NCBI GenBank assembly: GCA_964449895.1
Contig: CAYVBY010000003.1
Location: forward strand, 62,001-126,000
Source of the DNA: Intestinibacter sp964449895
GTDB taxonomy: Bacteria; Bacillota; Clostridia; Peptostreptococcales; Peptostreptococcaceae
DNA length: 64,000 bases
Direction: 5' to 3'
The notes below the pieces were generated by a model. It worked only from the letters and a program-made list of their open reading frames with translations. It was not told the DNA's origin and ran no database searches. Shown here piece after piece: positions 34,891 through 43,797 of the stretch. The first letter of the stretch is position 1. Each line of letters begins with the position of its first letter. Made by a program: the position numbers and the translations under genes.

Positions 34891-36639
34891 CTAATAGTTA
34901 GTTTTTAACAACATAGAGTCTAGAGGCTGACCACCTTTAACCATTGGTAAAACAACATCTTTAAACTCTATTAATATTTCGATGATAGTTGGTGCATCTG
35001 TGTTTAGTTTAGCCTTTTCAAATGCATCGTTTAATTTACTTTCATCTGTAACTCTTATTCCATAAGCACCGTAGCTTTCAGCAAGCTTCATAAAATCTGG
35101 GCTATATGGAGGGCAACAATCTGGAATATTATTTTTATCGAAATTACATTTTCCTTCACAGCTTTTTCTTTTTCTTAAGCAAGTTCCAGAGTAGTTTTTG
35201 TCGTGGAAAAATTGTTGCATTTGTCTAACCATACCTAAGAAACCATTATTTATTACAATTAATGTTATAGGAAGTTCTAGTTGAACCGCTGTTGCAAGTT
35301 CTTGTATAGTCATCTGTACACCACCATCACCTGCAATACATACAACTCTTTTGTCTGGATTTCCTATTTGAGCACCAATGGCAGCAGGAAATCCAAAGCC
35401 CATAGTTCCTAATCCACCAGAAGTTATAAGTTGTTTATATTTATTCATTTCTAAAAATTGAGTAGCCCACATCTGATGTTGACCTACATCTGTCACAAAT
35501 ATACCTTCTGTAAAAGATTTATTTAAACATTCAAATATTACTTGAGGGGCAATACTTCCATCTTTCGAACTTGGAGCAGTTATTGGATGTTCATTATCCC
35601 AAGATTTTATTTCTTCGATCCAATCTTTTGTATCTAAAGTTTCAACAAGTGGAATTAACGCTTTAATAGCATCCTTAGCATCTGCAACTATAGGTATATT
35701 TACAACTATATTTCTAGAAATAGATGCAGAGTCTATATCTATATGGATTATTTTTGCATGTGGTGCAAATTTAGATATTTCACCTGTAACTCTATCGTTA
35801 AATCTAGTTCCTATCGAAAATAATACATCACAGTTATTAACAGCCATATTAGATGCATAACTACCATGCATACCTACATTACCTATGTAAAGAGGATGAG
35901 ATGTTGGAATAGCTCCTTTTCCCATTATAGATGTAATAACTGGTATTTGAGTTTTATCTACAAGTTCTTCAAAAACTTCATTTGCATGAGAAATATTTAC
36001 ACCACCACCTACTAAAAATAGAGGTTTTTTTGCTTGTTTTAACATTTCTAAAGCTTTTTTAATTTGACCAATATGTACACCTGAGCTTGGCTTGTATCCT
36101 CTAATATCTACAGTTTTTGGATATTCAGAAGAACCTATTTCACTTACAATATTACTTGGAAGATCTATAATAACAGGTCCTGGTTTACCTGTTTTTGCGA
36201 TATAAAAGGCTTCCTTTATCATTCTACCTAAATCTTCTCTTTTTCTAACTGTAGTAGAAAATTTACATATAGTTCTAGTTATACCTACGATATCAACTTC
36301 TTGGAATGCATCATTTCCTATTACAGAAGTTGCAACTTGTCCAGTAAAGCATACTAAAGGTATACCGTCGTAATTTGCATCTGCAATGCCAGTAACTAAA
36401 TTAGTTGCACCTGGTCCACTTGTTACTAAGCAAACTCCTACTTTTCCTGTTGAACGAGCATATCCTTCTGCAGCATGGATAAGACCTTGTTCATGTCTTG
36501 GTAAAATTAGTTCAATATCTTTTTCGTGATATAATGCGTCAAATATATCTTTGTCATATCCACCTGGATATGCAAAAATTTTATCAACACCTTCTTCGAT
36601 TAAAGAATTAATTATTAATTGAGATCCTGTAATTTGCAT
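34891..36639 (-). CDS. ilvB: Acetolactate synthase large (catalytic) subunit
   Basis: A 582-residue thiamine diphosphate enzyme that joins pyruvate to pyruvate or 2-oxobutyrate, the first common step to valine, leucine and isoleucine. Signatures: 'FAYPGGYDKDIFDAL', catalytic Glu in 'LPRHEQGLIHAAEGYARSTG', and the ThDP/Mg motif 'AGDGGVQMTIQELATAVQLE' with 'NNGFLGMVRQ'. A cysteine-rich insertion (about residues 482-506, 'CLRKRKSCEGKC' then 'CC') follows the substrate loop and is absent from the enterobacterial enzymes I know. Start ATG (ends 36639) has AGGGAGGTAAA upstream. A leucine T-box leader precedes it. Confidence 0.94.
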   Translation of the reverse strand: MQITGSQLIINSLIEEGVDKIFAYPGGYDKDIFDALYHEKDIELILPRHEQGLIHAAEGYARSTGKVGVCLVTSGPGATNLVTGIADANYDGIPLVCFTGQVATSVIGNDAFQEVDIVGITRTICKFSTTVRKREDLGRMIKEAFYIAKTGKPGPVIIDLPSNIVSEIGSSEYPKTVDIRGYKPSSGVHIGQIKKALEMLKQAKKPLFLVGGGVNISHANEVFEELVDKTQIPVITSIMGKGAIPTSHPLYIGNVGMHGSYASNMAVNNCDVLFSIGTRFNDRVTGEISKFAPHAKIIHIDIDSASISRNIVVNIPIVADAKDAIKALIPLVETLDTKDWIEEIKSWDNEHPITAPSSKDGSIAPQVIFECLNKSFTEGIFVTDVGQHQMWATQFLEMNKYKQLITSGGLGTMGFGFPAAIGAQIGNPDKRVVCIAGDGGVQMTIQELATAVQLELPITLIVINNGFLGMVRQMQQFFHDKNYSGTCLRKRKSCEGKCNFDKNNIPDCCPPYSPDFMKLAESYGAYGIRVTDESKLNDAFEKAKLNTDAPTIIEILIEFKDVVLPMVKGGQPLDSMLLKTNY

Positions 36640-36684
36640 TTTTACCTCCCTGTTATTTTTATGTATTAATTAAAAAAAATAAAA

Positions 36685-36960
36685 AAATAAAAACCCCAAA
36701 CTAATAAATTAGCTTAGGGCGAATTGTTAATCCGTGTTACCACCTAAGTTCGAAGAAAAATCTTCGCACTCCAATCGATACATTTATATATCGCTTTCAT
36801 TTTAACGGTAGAAAATCCGTTGAAGCCTACTTAAGATGATAATCTTGTTCAGTCCACAGCTCGAAGGCTAGTTCAATTTTAGACTCATGAAAATTCACAC
36901 CAACCATTTTCTCTCTGGATTTTATCTAAAAAATACTTCTCCTTGTCAATGCTTTTAGTT
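36685..36960 (-). promoter_or_regulatory. T-box leader of ilvBN, specifier CUA (leucine)
   Basis: Reading the minus strand: stem I starts with GGAGAAGTA, the distal part has CAGAGAGAAAATGG, and the specifier loop holds TGAA-CTA-G (CTA at 36871-36869), followed by CC and TTCGAGC. The T-box sequence TGGTAACACGGA occupies 36742-36731. The terminator (CCCTAAGCTAA pairing with TTAGTTTGGGG, 36719-36694) ends in a T-rich run. Uncharged leucine tRNA should stabilise the antiterminator and turn on ilvBN. Fit of the core motifs is good; the specifier is read from pairing of TTTTAGA with TCTAAAA and GAA placement. Confidence 0.9.
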
Positions 36961-37010
36961 ATATATTAAAAAATATTATGAAAATTCTGAAATGAATTAT
37001 ATAATAAGTA

Positions 37011-37040
37011 ATTTTATCATCTTTTGTTATAAAATGTCAA
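37011..37040 (-). promoter_or_regulatory. Promoter of the T-box/ilvBN transcript
   Basis: TTGACA (37040-37035), 18-base spacer, TAAAAT (37016-37011) on the minus strand, about 50 bases before stem I of the T-box. Confidence 0.65.
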
Positions 37041-37075
37041 TTATATACATATTATATTTAAAAGTAATTTAAAAA

Positions 37076-38257
37076 TTATTTATCTAATAAAGATTTTAAC
37101 TTAGAAAGTCTTTTTAAACATTCATCTAAAGTTTCTTTTGATCTAGCAAAATGAAGTCTTATTAAATGATTTACTTCTTCCCTAAAAAAGCTTGAGCCTG
37201 GGACTGGAGCAACACCTATATTTTTTGTCATCCATTCTGAAAATTCTAAGTCATTCATACCTTTAAACTGATCTAATTCTAAAAATTTAGATATATCAAC
37301 TAATACGAAATATGTCCCCTGTGGAGTGGTATGTTCAAGTCCTATTTCATCTAAACCTTTTAAGAAATAATCTCTTTTTTCAGTATATGTTTTTTTTAAT
37401 TCTTTATAATAATCTTCGCCGAAGTTAAGACCTATTACAGCAGCTTCCTGAAGTGGAGAAGGAGCACCTACTGTTAAAAAATCATGAACTTTTTTTGCAC
37501 ATTCTACAATTTCTTGAGGACCTACTATATATCCAAGTCTCCATCCTGTAATTGAGTAAGTCTTTGAAAGTGAACTTGTAGAAATAGTTCGTTCATACAT
37601 ATTAGGAAGAGATGCGAAGTAAGTGTGAACATAAGGGTCGTATATTAGATGTTCATAAACTTCATCAGTTATTACAAATGTATCGTATTTTACAGCAAAA
37701 TCAGCTATAATCATAAGCTCATCTTTAGTAAATACTTTTCCAGTTGGGTTTGAAGGATTACAAAGTATAATAGCTTTTGGATTTTGTTTAAATGCATTTT
37801 CTAATACATCTACATCAAAATTAAATGTAGGAGGAATAAGTGGAACATATATAGGTTGTGCACCTGATAAAATAGCATCAGCTCCATAGTTTTCATAAAA
37901 AGGAGAAAATACTATTACCTTATCACCAGGATTGCATACTGTCATCATAGCACACATCATAGCTTCTGTTCCTCCACAAGTAACTAGCACTTCGGTTTCA
38001 AAATCGATATTTCTATTAAAAGCCTTGCTTTGTTTTTTTGCAATTGCTTCTCTTAAATTTGGGGCACCAAAAGTAACAGAATATTGATGAGGACCATCTT
38101 GCGCAATTTTAGCAAGAGCATCAGTCATTTCTTTTGGTGGTGGGAAATCAGGAAATCCCTGAGATAAATTTATAGCATTATATTTATCGCTTATTCTAGT
38201 CATTCTTCTAATTACTGAGTCAGTGAAAGTATCGACTCTATTACTTAATTTTGGCAT
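37076..38257 (-). CDS. PLP-dependent aminotransferase, class I (methionine/kynurenine-type)
   Basis: A 393-residue fold-type I aminotransferase. 'INLSQGFPDFPPPKEM', 'NPSNPTGKVFTKDEL', 'ITDEVYEHLIYD' and the PLP-lysine motif 'SLSKTYSITGWRLGY' are visible. The sequence is closest in style to YbdL/kynurenine-oxoglutarate-type enzymes that use methionine or aromatic amino acids. Start ATG (ends 38257) has CGAGGAGGTAAGAT upstream. It reads toward ilvBN, but the T-box has its own promoter after this gene's stop, so regulation is probably separate. Exact amino donor is uncertain. Confidence 0.88.
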   Translation of the reverse strand: MPKLSNRVDTFTDSVIRRMTRISDKYNAINLSQGFPDFPPPKEMTDALAKIAQDGPHQYSVTFGAPNLREAIAKKQSKAFNRNIDFETEVLVTCGGTEAMMCAMMTVCNPGDKVIVFSPFYENYGADAILSGAQPIYVPLIPPTFNFDVDVLENAFKQNPKAIILCNPSNPTGKVFTKDELMIIADFAVKYDTFVITDEVYEHLIYDPYVHTYFASLPNMYERTISTSSLSKTYSITGWRLGYIVGPQEIVECAKKVHDFLTVGAPSPLQEAAVIGLNFGEDYYKELKKTYTEKRDYFLKGLDEIGLEHTTPQGTYFVLVDISKFLELDQFKGMNDLEFSEWMTKNIGVAPVPGSSFFREEVNHLIRLHFARSKETLDECLKRLSKLKSLLDK

Positions 38258-38503
38258 ATCTTACCTCCTCGAAAATATGTTAATTTTAACTATTATGATA
38301 ATATCATTTTATATAATAAATAGTTAATCTGATACTTAAATTTGATATTATAAAATTTACCTTTATATAAATAAAAATCTTATATACTAACAAGAATAAT
38401 TATAAATAATTTGTTGGAATAAATAAAATATATTTTTAAATTTTTACAACACATAAAAACGATTATTGATATACTATTCATAAAAAGTATATTGGGAGGA
38501 AAT

Positions 38504-39382
38504 ATGGTAGGAGTAATTTTTACAGTATTAACAATATTTGCAATAGCAGTTTTGATATATAAAAGAGTATGTAAATACAAGTTTCAAATTATAAAGGAAA
38601 TAATTGATGATATAAATCAACAATATATAAATATTTTAAAAAGTAAAGCTAACTATAATAGTATTTGGCAGTGGTTAATCTATATCATATCTCAAATTTT
38701 TATTACATTTGCAATAGTTAGTATAGCCTTTATCCAATTGTTAAAGTATTTGGATGGAATTGATGTTTTAACTATGAAGATTATAATTGTAGGATTATTT
38801 TTTGTAGCTATATATTTTTTCGTTGGAGTTTGCTTGATATACCTTAATCAAATTTATAAATTTTTATATGAAATTGAAGATAAAAACACAAAAACAGACT
38901 TATTGATAAGTTATTTTATAATTAGTGTTTATATGACAGTTTTAATTATATTTCCCAAGCAATTTCGAGATAGTTACAGAATTGGACTTGTAGGAGCATT
39001 TATAAGTTATTATTTAAATTTGAAAGCATTAATTAAAATAATGAGATCTCCACATATAGCAGATTTTGAAAGTCAAGGAATAATAGGAATTAAAAGTATA
39101 AGAATGGTAGCTGTTATATTATTGACTATGGTTATCATTAGTTTGTTTTTGGCAGTATGTTTTATAAATAGCAGTGGTTTAGGAGTATATACTGGAAATC
39201 CAACATTTTTTGATTTGCTTTATTATACTGTCATTACATTTGCCACAATTGGATATGGAGATATTGTTCCGATTTCGCCAGTAGCCAAGTTTATGAGTAT
39301 GTTGATTTCTATGACTAGTATACTTTGCTTGACTATATTTATGGCTTCTATTTTGGGGTATGAGGAAGAAGATGATTATTGA
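38504..39382 (+). CDS. Two-pore-type potassium channel-like membrane protein
   Basis: About 292 residues, start ATG 38504 after TTGGGAGGAAAT. It has about six hydrophobic helices. At the C-terminus (about residues 245-262) is a pore loop with selectivity filter 'ATIGYGDIVPISP' between two helices. No RCK or ligand-binding domain is fused; the N-terminal helices are not a recognisable voltage sensor. It is probably a K+ channel of the Ion_trans_2 type. It stands alone, divergent from the aminotransferase. Confidence 0.8.
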   Translation: MVGVIFTVLTIFAIAVLIYKRVCKYKFQIIKEIIDDINQQYINILKSKANYNSIWQWLIYIISQIFITFAIVSIAFIQLLKYLDGIDVLTMKIIIVGLFFVAIYFFVGVCLIYLNQIYKFLYEIEDKNTKTDLLISYFIISVYMTVLIIFPKQFRDSYRIGLVGAFISYYLNLKALIKIMRSPHIADFESQGIIGIKSIRMVAVILLTMVIISLFLAVCFINSSGLGVYTGNPTFFDLLYYTVITFATIGYGDIVPISPVAKFMSMLISMTSILCLTIFMASILGYEEEDDY

Positions 39383-39522
39383 TTAGTTTAAATAGTAAAA
39401 AATAAAGGTTAAAATTGTAAAGAGTTATGTAAATTATAGAGTTTGAGAAATAATAAATTTGTTATTTATACACAAATAGAATTAAAATAATTTGTATGTA
39501 AAAATTAAACAAAATGATAAAA

Positions 39523-39576
39523 TATAGCACTTTGAGGTAATGAAGATCTGTTAATTGATTGCATCAAAGTGCTATA
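39523..39576. repeat. Thirteen-base inverted repeat before the Nudix gene
   Basis: TATAGCACTTTGA (39523-39535) and TCAAAGTGCTATA (39564-39576) are perfect complements separated by 28 bases, with a T-rich stretch after. The second arm ends 30 bases before the Nudix start. It may be a terminator for the channel gene or a regulatory hairpin for the Nudix-helicase pair. Confidence 0.55.
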
Positions 39577-39606
39577 ATATTTTTAAAAACAAAAAGGATG
39601 GAAAAA

Positions 39607-39996
39607 ATGAAGGAAGTAACAGCAGCGATAATAACAAATAAAGATAAAATTTTAATAGCCCAAAGGGCAAAAAATGAAAATTTAGCTGGAAAATGGGAGT
39701 TTCCAGGCGGGAAAATTGAAAAAGAAGAAACTCCAGAGCAATGTTTAAAAAGAGAAATAGAAGAGGAATTGGAGTTAAACATAGAAGTGGGAGAATTTTT
39801 AGGAGAAAGTATATATAAATATTCAAATGGGGAGATAAAATTAATGGCTTATTTTTCAACTATAATAGACGGAGAAATCCATCTACATGTTCACGATCAA
39901 GTAAAATGGGTAACTATTGAAGAAATTGACACTTATGATTTTGCACCAGCAGATATACCTTTAGTTGAAAAGTTAAAAAATAAGTATATAAGATAA
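39607..39996 (+). CDS. Nudix hydrolase, MutT-type (deoxy)nucleoside triphosphate pyrophosphohydrolase
   Basis: About 129 residues. The Nudix box is complete: 'GGKIEKEETPEQCLKREIEE' continuing into 'EL', with G, E, RE and EE at their expected spacing (about residues 37-59). It would hydrolyse oxidised or modified NTPs to monophosphates. ATG 39607 is preferred (AAAGGATGG about seven bases upstream) over ATG 39598. It lies 28 bases before a PLD-helicase gene, and the two are likely co-transcribed; I recall the same pairing in other Firmicutes. Confidence 0.88.
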   Translation: MKEVTAAIITNKDKILIAQRAKNENLAGKWEFPGGKIEKEETPEQCLKREIEEELELNIEVGEFLGESIYKYSNGEIKLMAYFSTIIDGEIHLHVHDQVKWVTIEEIDTYDFAPADIPLVEKLKNKYIR

Positions 39997-40024
39997 AAAT
40001 AGAGGATTTATAAAAGGGGTATTT

Positions 40025-42835
40025 ATGGAAGAAAATAATAAGTTGATAATAAACTCAAATCAAGGAAATTTGCTTAATGAATTAAAAAAGAATTTAAAAG
40101 AATGTGAATGTTTTTACTTTAGTGTAGCTTTTATAAATTACAGCGGTTTACAATTATTATTAGATACATTAAAGGAATTAGAAGTTAGAAATATAAAAGG
40201 AAAAATAATAACAACTACATATTTAAATTTTACAGAACCAAAAGCACTTGAAAAAATTCAAGAATTCAAAAATATAGATTTAAAAATTTTTATTGCTAAT
40301 AGAGATATAGGATTTCATACAAAGGCATATATATTTGAAAATAAGGACAACTACAAAATCATAATAGGATCATCTAATATTACTCAAAGTGCTTTAAAAA
40401 GCAACATAGAGTGGAATGTACAAATTATTTCAAAAGAAAATATGCCATTTATAAAGGATGTTTTGAAGGAATATGATAATTTATGGAATATGAGTTCTGA
40501 ATTAAATGATGATGTATTGCAAAGATATATGTTATTTTTAAATGAAATAAATAAAATGGAAGTAAAAAGACAAAGAGTTTTTGAAAATTTAAAAGTAGTA
40601 CAACCAAATAAAATGCAAGTAAGAGCAATGGAAAATCTACATAGATTAAGAAATCACGGGGAAAAAAGAGCTCTAGTAATTGCAGCTACAGGGACAGGAA
40701 AAACTTATATGTCGGCATTTGATGTAAGACAATTTAATCCTAAAAGAATGTTATTTATAGTTCATAGAGAGGAAATTCTAAAAAAAGCAAAGGAAACATT
40801 TGATAAGATTTTAAAAGGAAAAAATAAAAAAACAGGTTTATTTACAGGAAATAAAAAAGAATATGATGCAGATTATTTGTTTGCTACAATTCAAACTATG
40901 AATAGGTATTATGAGAAGTTTGAAAAATTTTATTTTGATTATATTGTAGTCGATGAAGCTCATCATGCAGCCAGTGATTCATACATAAATGTTATGAATT
41001 ATTTTGAACCTAAATTTACACTAGGGATGACTGCTACACCAGAAAGAAGTGATAGTTTAAGTGTATTTGATTTATTTGATAACAACGTTGCTTTGGAGGT
41101 AAGATTATATGAAGCTCTAGAAGAAGATTTAGTTATACCATTTCATTATTTCGGAATAACTGATATTGATGGAGTAGATTTAGAAGATGTAAATTTAGAT
41201 AATATATCAGAGGTTGCAAATCGCCTTATGGTAAATAGAAGAGTTGATTTTATAATAGAGAAGATGAATTTTTATGGATTTGATGGCAAGTTTAGAAAAT
41301 TATTAGGATTTTGTGTAAGTATAGAGCATGCTAGATATATGGCTGAAGAATTCAATAAAAGAGGAATAAAAAGTATAGCATTAAGTGGCCTTGATTCAGT
41401 AAAAATAAGGTCAAACTATATAGAAAAGTTAGAGAGTGACAAGGATGATTTACAGGCAATATTTACTGTAGATATTTTTAATGAAGGTGTAGATATACCT
41501 AATATAAATACTGTTTTAATGCTTAGACCTACAAATTCACCAATAATTTTTATACAACAATTAGGTAGAGGTCTTAGAAAAAGTAAAAACAAAGAGTTTC
41601 TAACGGTATTAGATTTTATAGGAAATCACAATAAGGCATTTTTGATATCTATAGCTTTGAGTGGCTCAAGATATTATGACAAAGATAGTTTAAAAGTAGC
41701 TGTTGCTACTGATTTTATAGATGTTCCTGGATGTACTAATATTAAAATAGATGAAATTGCTAAAGAAAGAATATTAGAGCAGATAGATAGAGAAAATTTT
41801 AGGGAGTTGAAGTATCTAAGAGAAGAGTATAATCAGTTTAAGAGCTTATGTGGAGGAAAGATACCATATATGTTACTAGATTATATAAAATATGATGGAG
41901 CTCCAGATCCAATAAAGTTTATCGATAAAGAAAAGTCTTATTTAAATTTTGTAGCTAAGATAGAAAAAGATGATAAATTAAAAAGCTTACTTTTAAATGA
42001 AACATTTGAAAAGATTTTAAAAGAATTAAATGGAAATCTACCAATAAAAAGAATTAATGAATTTGTAATATTGAAATATTTAATCGATCATGAATCTATT
42101 TCTATAGAAGATGCTATAAGTGAAATTTTAAAATATATAGAAAATATGGATAAAGATACCGTGATACATACATTTGAATGTTTAGATCATAGATACTGGG
42201 ACTCATCTATGATTAAACAGAGAGTAAAAATGGTTGAATATAAAGATAATAGATTATTTAAAAGTCAAGAATTTAAAAAAGTTGTAAGTAACAAAGAATG
42301 TAAAAGATATATAGAAGATACTATAAATTATGGTATTCTAAGATATAAAAAAGAATTTAAAGAGGAATACTATGGAATTCCATTTTTAAAATTGTATAAA
42401 CAATATAAAATGATAGATATTGCTTTGTTGTCAAATTATAGAAAAATACATTCAGCTTTTAGAGGTAGTGGGCTTTTAACAAATGGAAATGATTATTTTT
42501 TATTTATAGATCTTCATAAAGAAGAAGGAATAGAAGAAAGAATCAATTACAAGGATAAATTTTTGGATAGAAATTATTTTCAATGGCAAAGTCCTAACTC
42601 AACAGCACAAAACAGTGATAGAGGTAAAAACTTAATATTTAATAAAATAAAGAATATAAATTTATATTTATTCGTTAGAAAATATAAAGAAATCGATAAA
42701 AAAGTACAGCCGTATATCTATATAGGGAAAGGTGATACTGTTGAGTATGAAGGAGAAAAACCAATAACTATGAAGATAAAACTACATAATGAAGTCCCTA
42801 GTAAGATATATAGAGAATTTATTGAGAAGGTTTAG
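40025..42835 (+). CDS. PLD-like nuclease/superfamily 2 helicase with DUF3427-type C-terminus
   Basis: A 936-residue protein, start ATG 40025 after AAAAGGGGTATTT. The N-terminal part (about residues 1-160) is a phospholipase D-like domain with 'HTKAYIFENKDNYKIIIGSS', an H-x-K motif as in PLD-type nucleases. Next comes a DEAD/DEAH helicase: Walker A 'AATGTGKTY' (about 221-229), 'VVDEAHH', 'GMTATPER', and motif VI 'QQLGRGLRKSKNKEF'. The C-terminal third resembles DUF3427 and may bind DNA or modified substrates. It is a type III/IV restriction-like architecture without a methyltransferase gene nearby. With the Nudix gene it may be a two-gene defence or repair module; that is inference. Confidence 0.88.
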   Translation: MEENNKLIINSNQGNLLNELKKNLKECECFYFSVAFINYSGLQLLLDTLKELEVRNIKGKIITTTYLNFTEPKALEKIQEFKNIDLKIFIANRDIGFHTKAYIFENKDNYKIIIGSSNITQSALKSNIEWNVQIISKENMPFIKDVLKEYDNLWNMSSELNDDVLQRYMLFLNEINKMEVKRQRVFENLKVVQPNKMQVRAMENLHRLRNHGEKRALVIAATGTGKTYMSAFDVRQFNPKRMLFIVHREEILKKAKETFDKILKGKNKKTGLFTGNKKEYDADYLFATIQTMNRYYEKFEKFYFDYIVVDEAHHAASDSYINVMNYFEPKFTLGMTATPERSDSLSVFDLFDNNVALEVRLYEALEEDLVIPFHYFGITDIDGVDLEDVNLDNISEVANRLMVNRRVDFIIEKMNFYGFDGKFRKLLGFCVSIEHARYMAEEFNKRGIKSIALSGLDSVKIRSNYIEKLESDKDDLQAIFTVDIFNEGVDIPNINTVLMLRPTNSPIIFIQQLGRGLRKSKNKEFLTVLDFIGNHNKAFLISIALSGSRYYDKDSLKVAVATDFIDVPGCTNIKIDEIAKERILEQIDRENFRELKYLREEYNQFKSLCGGKIPYMLLDYIKYDGAPDPIKFIDKEKSYLNFVAKIEKDDKLKSLLLNETFEKILKELNGNLPIKRINEFVILKYLIDHESISIEDAISEILKYIENMDKDTVIHTFECLDHRYWDSSMIKQRVKMVEYKDNRLFKSQEFKKVVSNKECKRYIEDTINYGILRYKKEFKEEYYGIPFLKLYKQYKMIDIALLSNYRKIHSAFRGSGLLTNGNDYFLFIDLHKEEGIEERINYKDKFLDRNYFQWQSPNSTAQNSDRGKNLIFNKIKNINLYLFVRKYKEIDKKVQPYIYIGKGDTVEYEGEKPITMKIKLHNEVPSKIYREFIEKV

Positions 42836-42993
42836 ATTAATTAAAATATCAATATTGATTTAGGTAATTGACATATAAAAATATTATAATTAATTAAATT
42901 AGATAAACAAATTCTATTGATAAATCAACAAAATTTATATAAAGTTATACTTATAGAAATACTTATAAATTCTACACAAAAGGGGAAATAAAA

Positions 42994-43542
42994 ATGGAAA
43001 ATCTCAATGAAAAGTTAATAGATATCTGCTACAAATTTGGGGCAACTAATGCAAGAATAATAAATGTAGATCAAATTATTTTCAACAGACAAATGAGAGA
43101 GTGGTGTAAGGATAATATTTGTGGAAACTACGGCAAAAATTATGCCTGTCCGCCAAGTGCTGGTACAATAGATGAGTTAATAAACAAAATAAAAAGCTAT
43201 TCGCATGCATTAATAGTTCAAACAATTTCTGAAATTAACAATTTTGAAGGTACTGCTGACTATGATGATGCTTTAGAATTTCACAATATGATAATGCTTG
43301 AAATAAGAGATTCCATCAATGCTATGAATATAGAAAATCATGCTATTGGAGGAGGGCACTGTAGAATTTGTGATATGTGTTCTTGTTTATATGGTGGACC
43401 TTGTAAGTTTCCAGATAAAGGGATGATTTCGCTATCAGCTTATTGTGTAGATGTAGGAAAGTTAGCGACTACATGTGGCTTGAAATATGTAAAAGATAGC
43501 AAAACAGTAACTTATTTTGGTCTAATTTTATTTAATAATTAG
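42994..43542 (+). CDS. DUF2284 cysteine-rich putative metal-binding protein
   Basis: A 182-residue soluble protein, start ATG 42994 after AAAGGGGAAATAAAA. Conserved cysteines occur in 'WCKDNICGNYGKNYACPPSA' (about residues 33-52) and 'GGHCRICDMCSCLYGGPCKF' (about 115-135), matching DUF2284, a family predicted to bind metal or an Fe-S cluster. Function is unknown. It is a single-gene unit with a terminator after it. Confidence 0.85.
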   Translation: MENLNEKLIDICYKFGATNARIINVDQIIFNRQMREWCKDNICGNYGKNYACPPSAGTIDELINKIKSYSHALIVQTISEINNFEGTADYDDALEFHNMIMLEIRDSINAMNIENHAIGGGHCRICDMCSCLYGGPCKFPDKGMISLSAYCVDVGKLATTCGLKYVKDSKTVTYFGLILFNN

Positions 43543-43601
43543 TAAATTTATTCTTTGACAAATTAAAAAATCACATATATAATTAATAAAGTCGAGTAGC
43601 G

Positions 43602-43640
43602 AAAGCGTAAATCCAGATAATGGATTTGCGCTTTTTTTAT
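43602..43640 (+). terminator. Terminator after DUF2284 gene
   Basis: AAGCGTAAATCCA (43603-43615) pairs with TGGATTTGCGCTT (wobble once), followed by T residues. Confidence 0.85.
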
Positions 43641-43797
43641 TTTAATAAAAATATGGTTGTGGTAGCTTTCCGAAAAAGTCTCCTGAGAGCAAAAATCATA
43701 CAGTTAAAAAAGTTTATTATGATAAAATTATGTTGATTATTATAAAAAATATAAAATATATGATAAGTAGCTATGCTCTCAAACAGAAGGAGGACGC

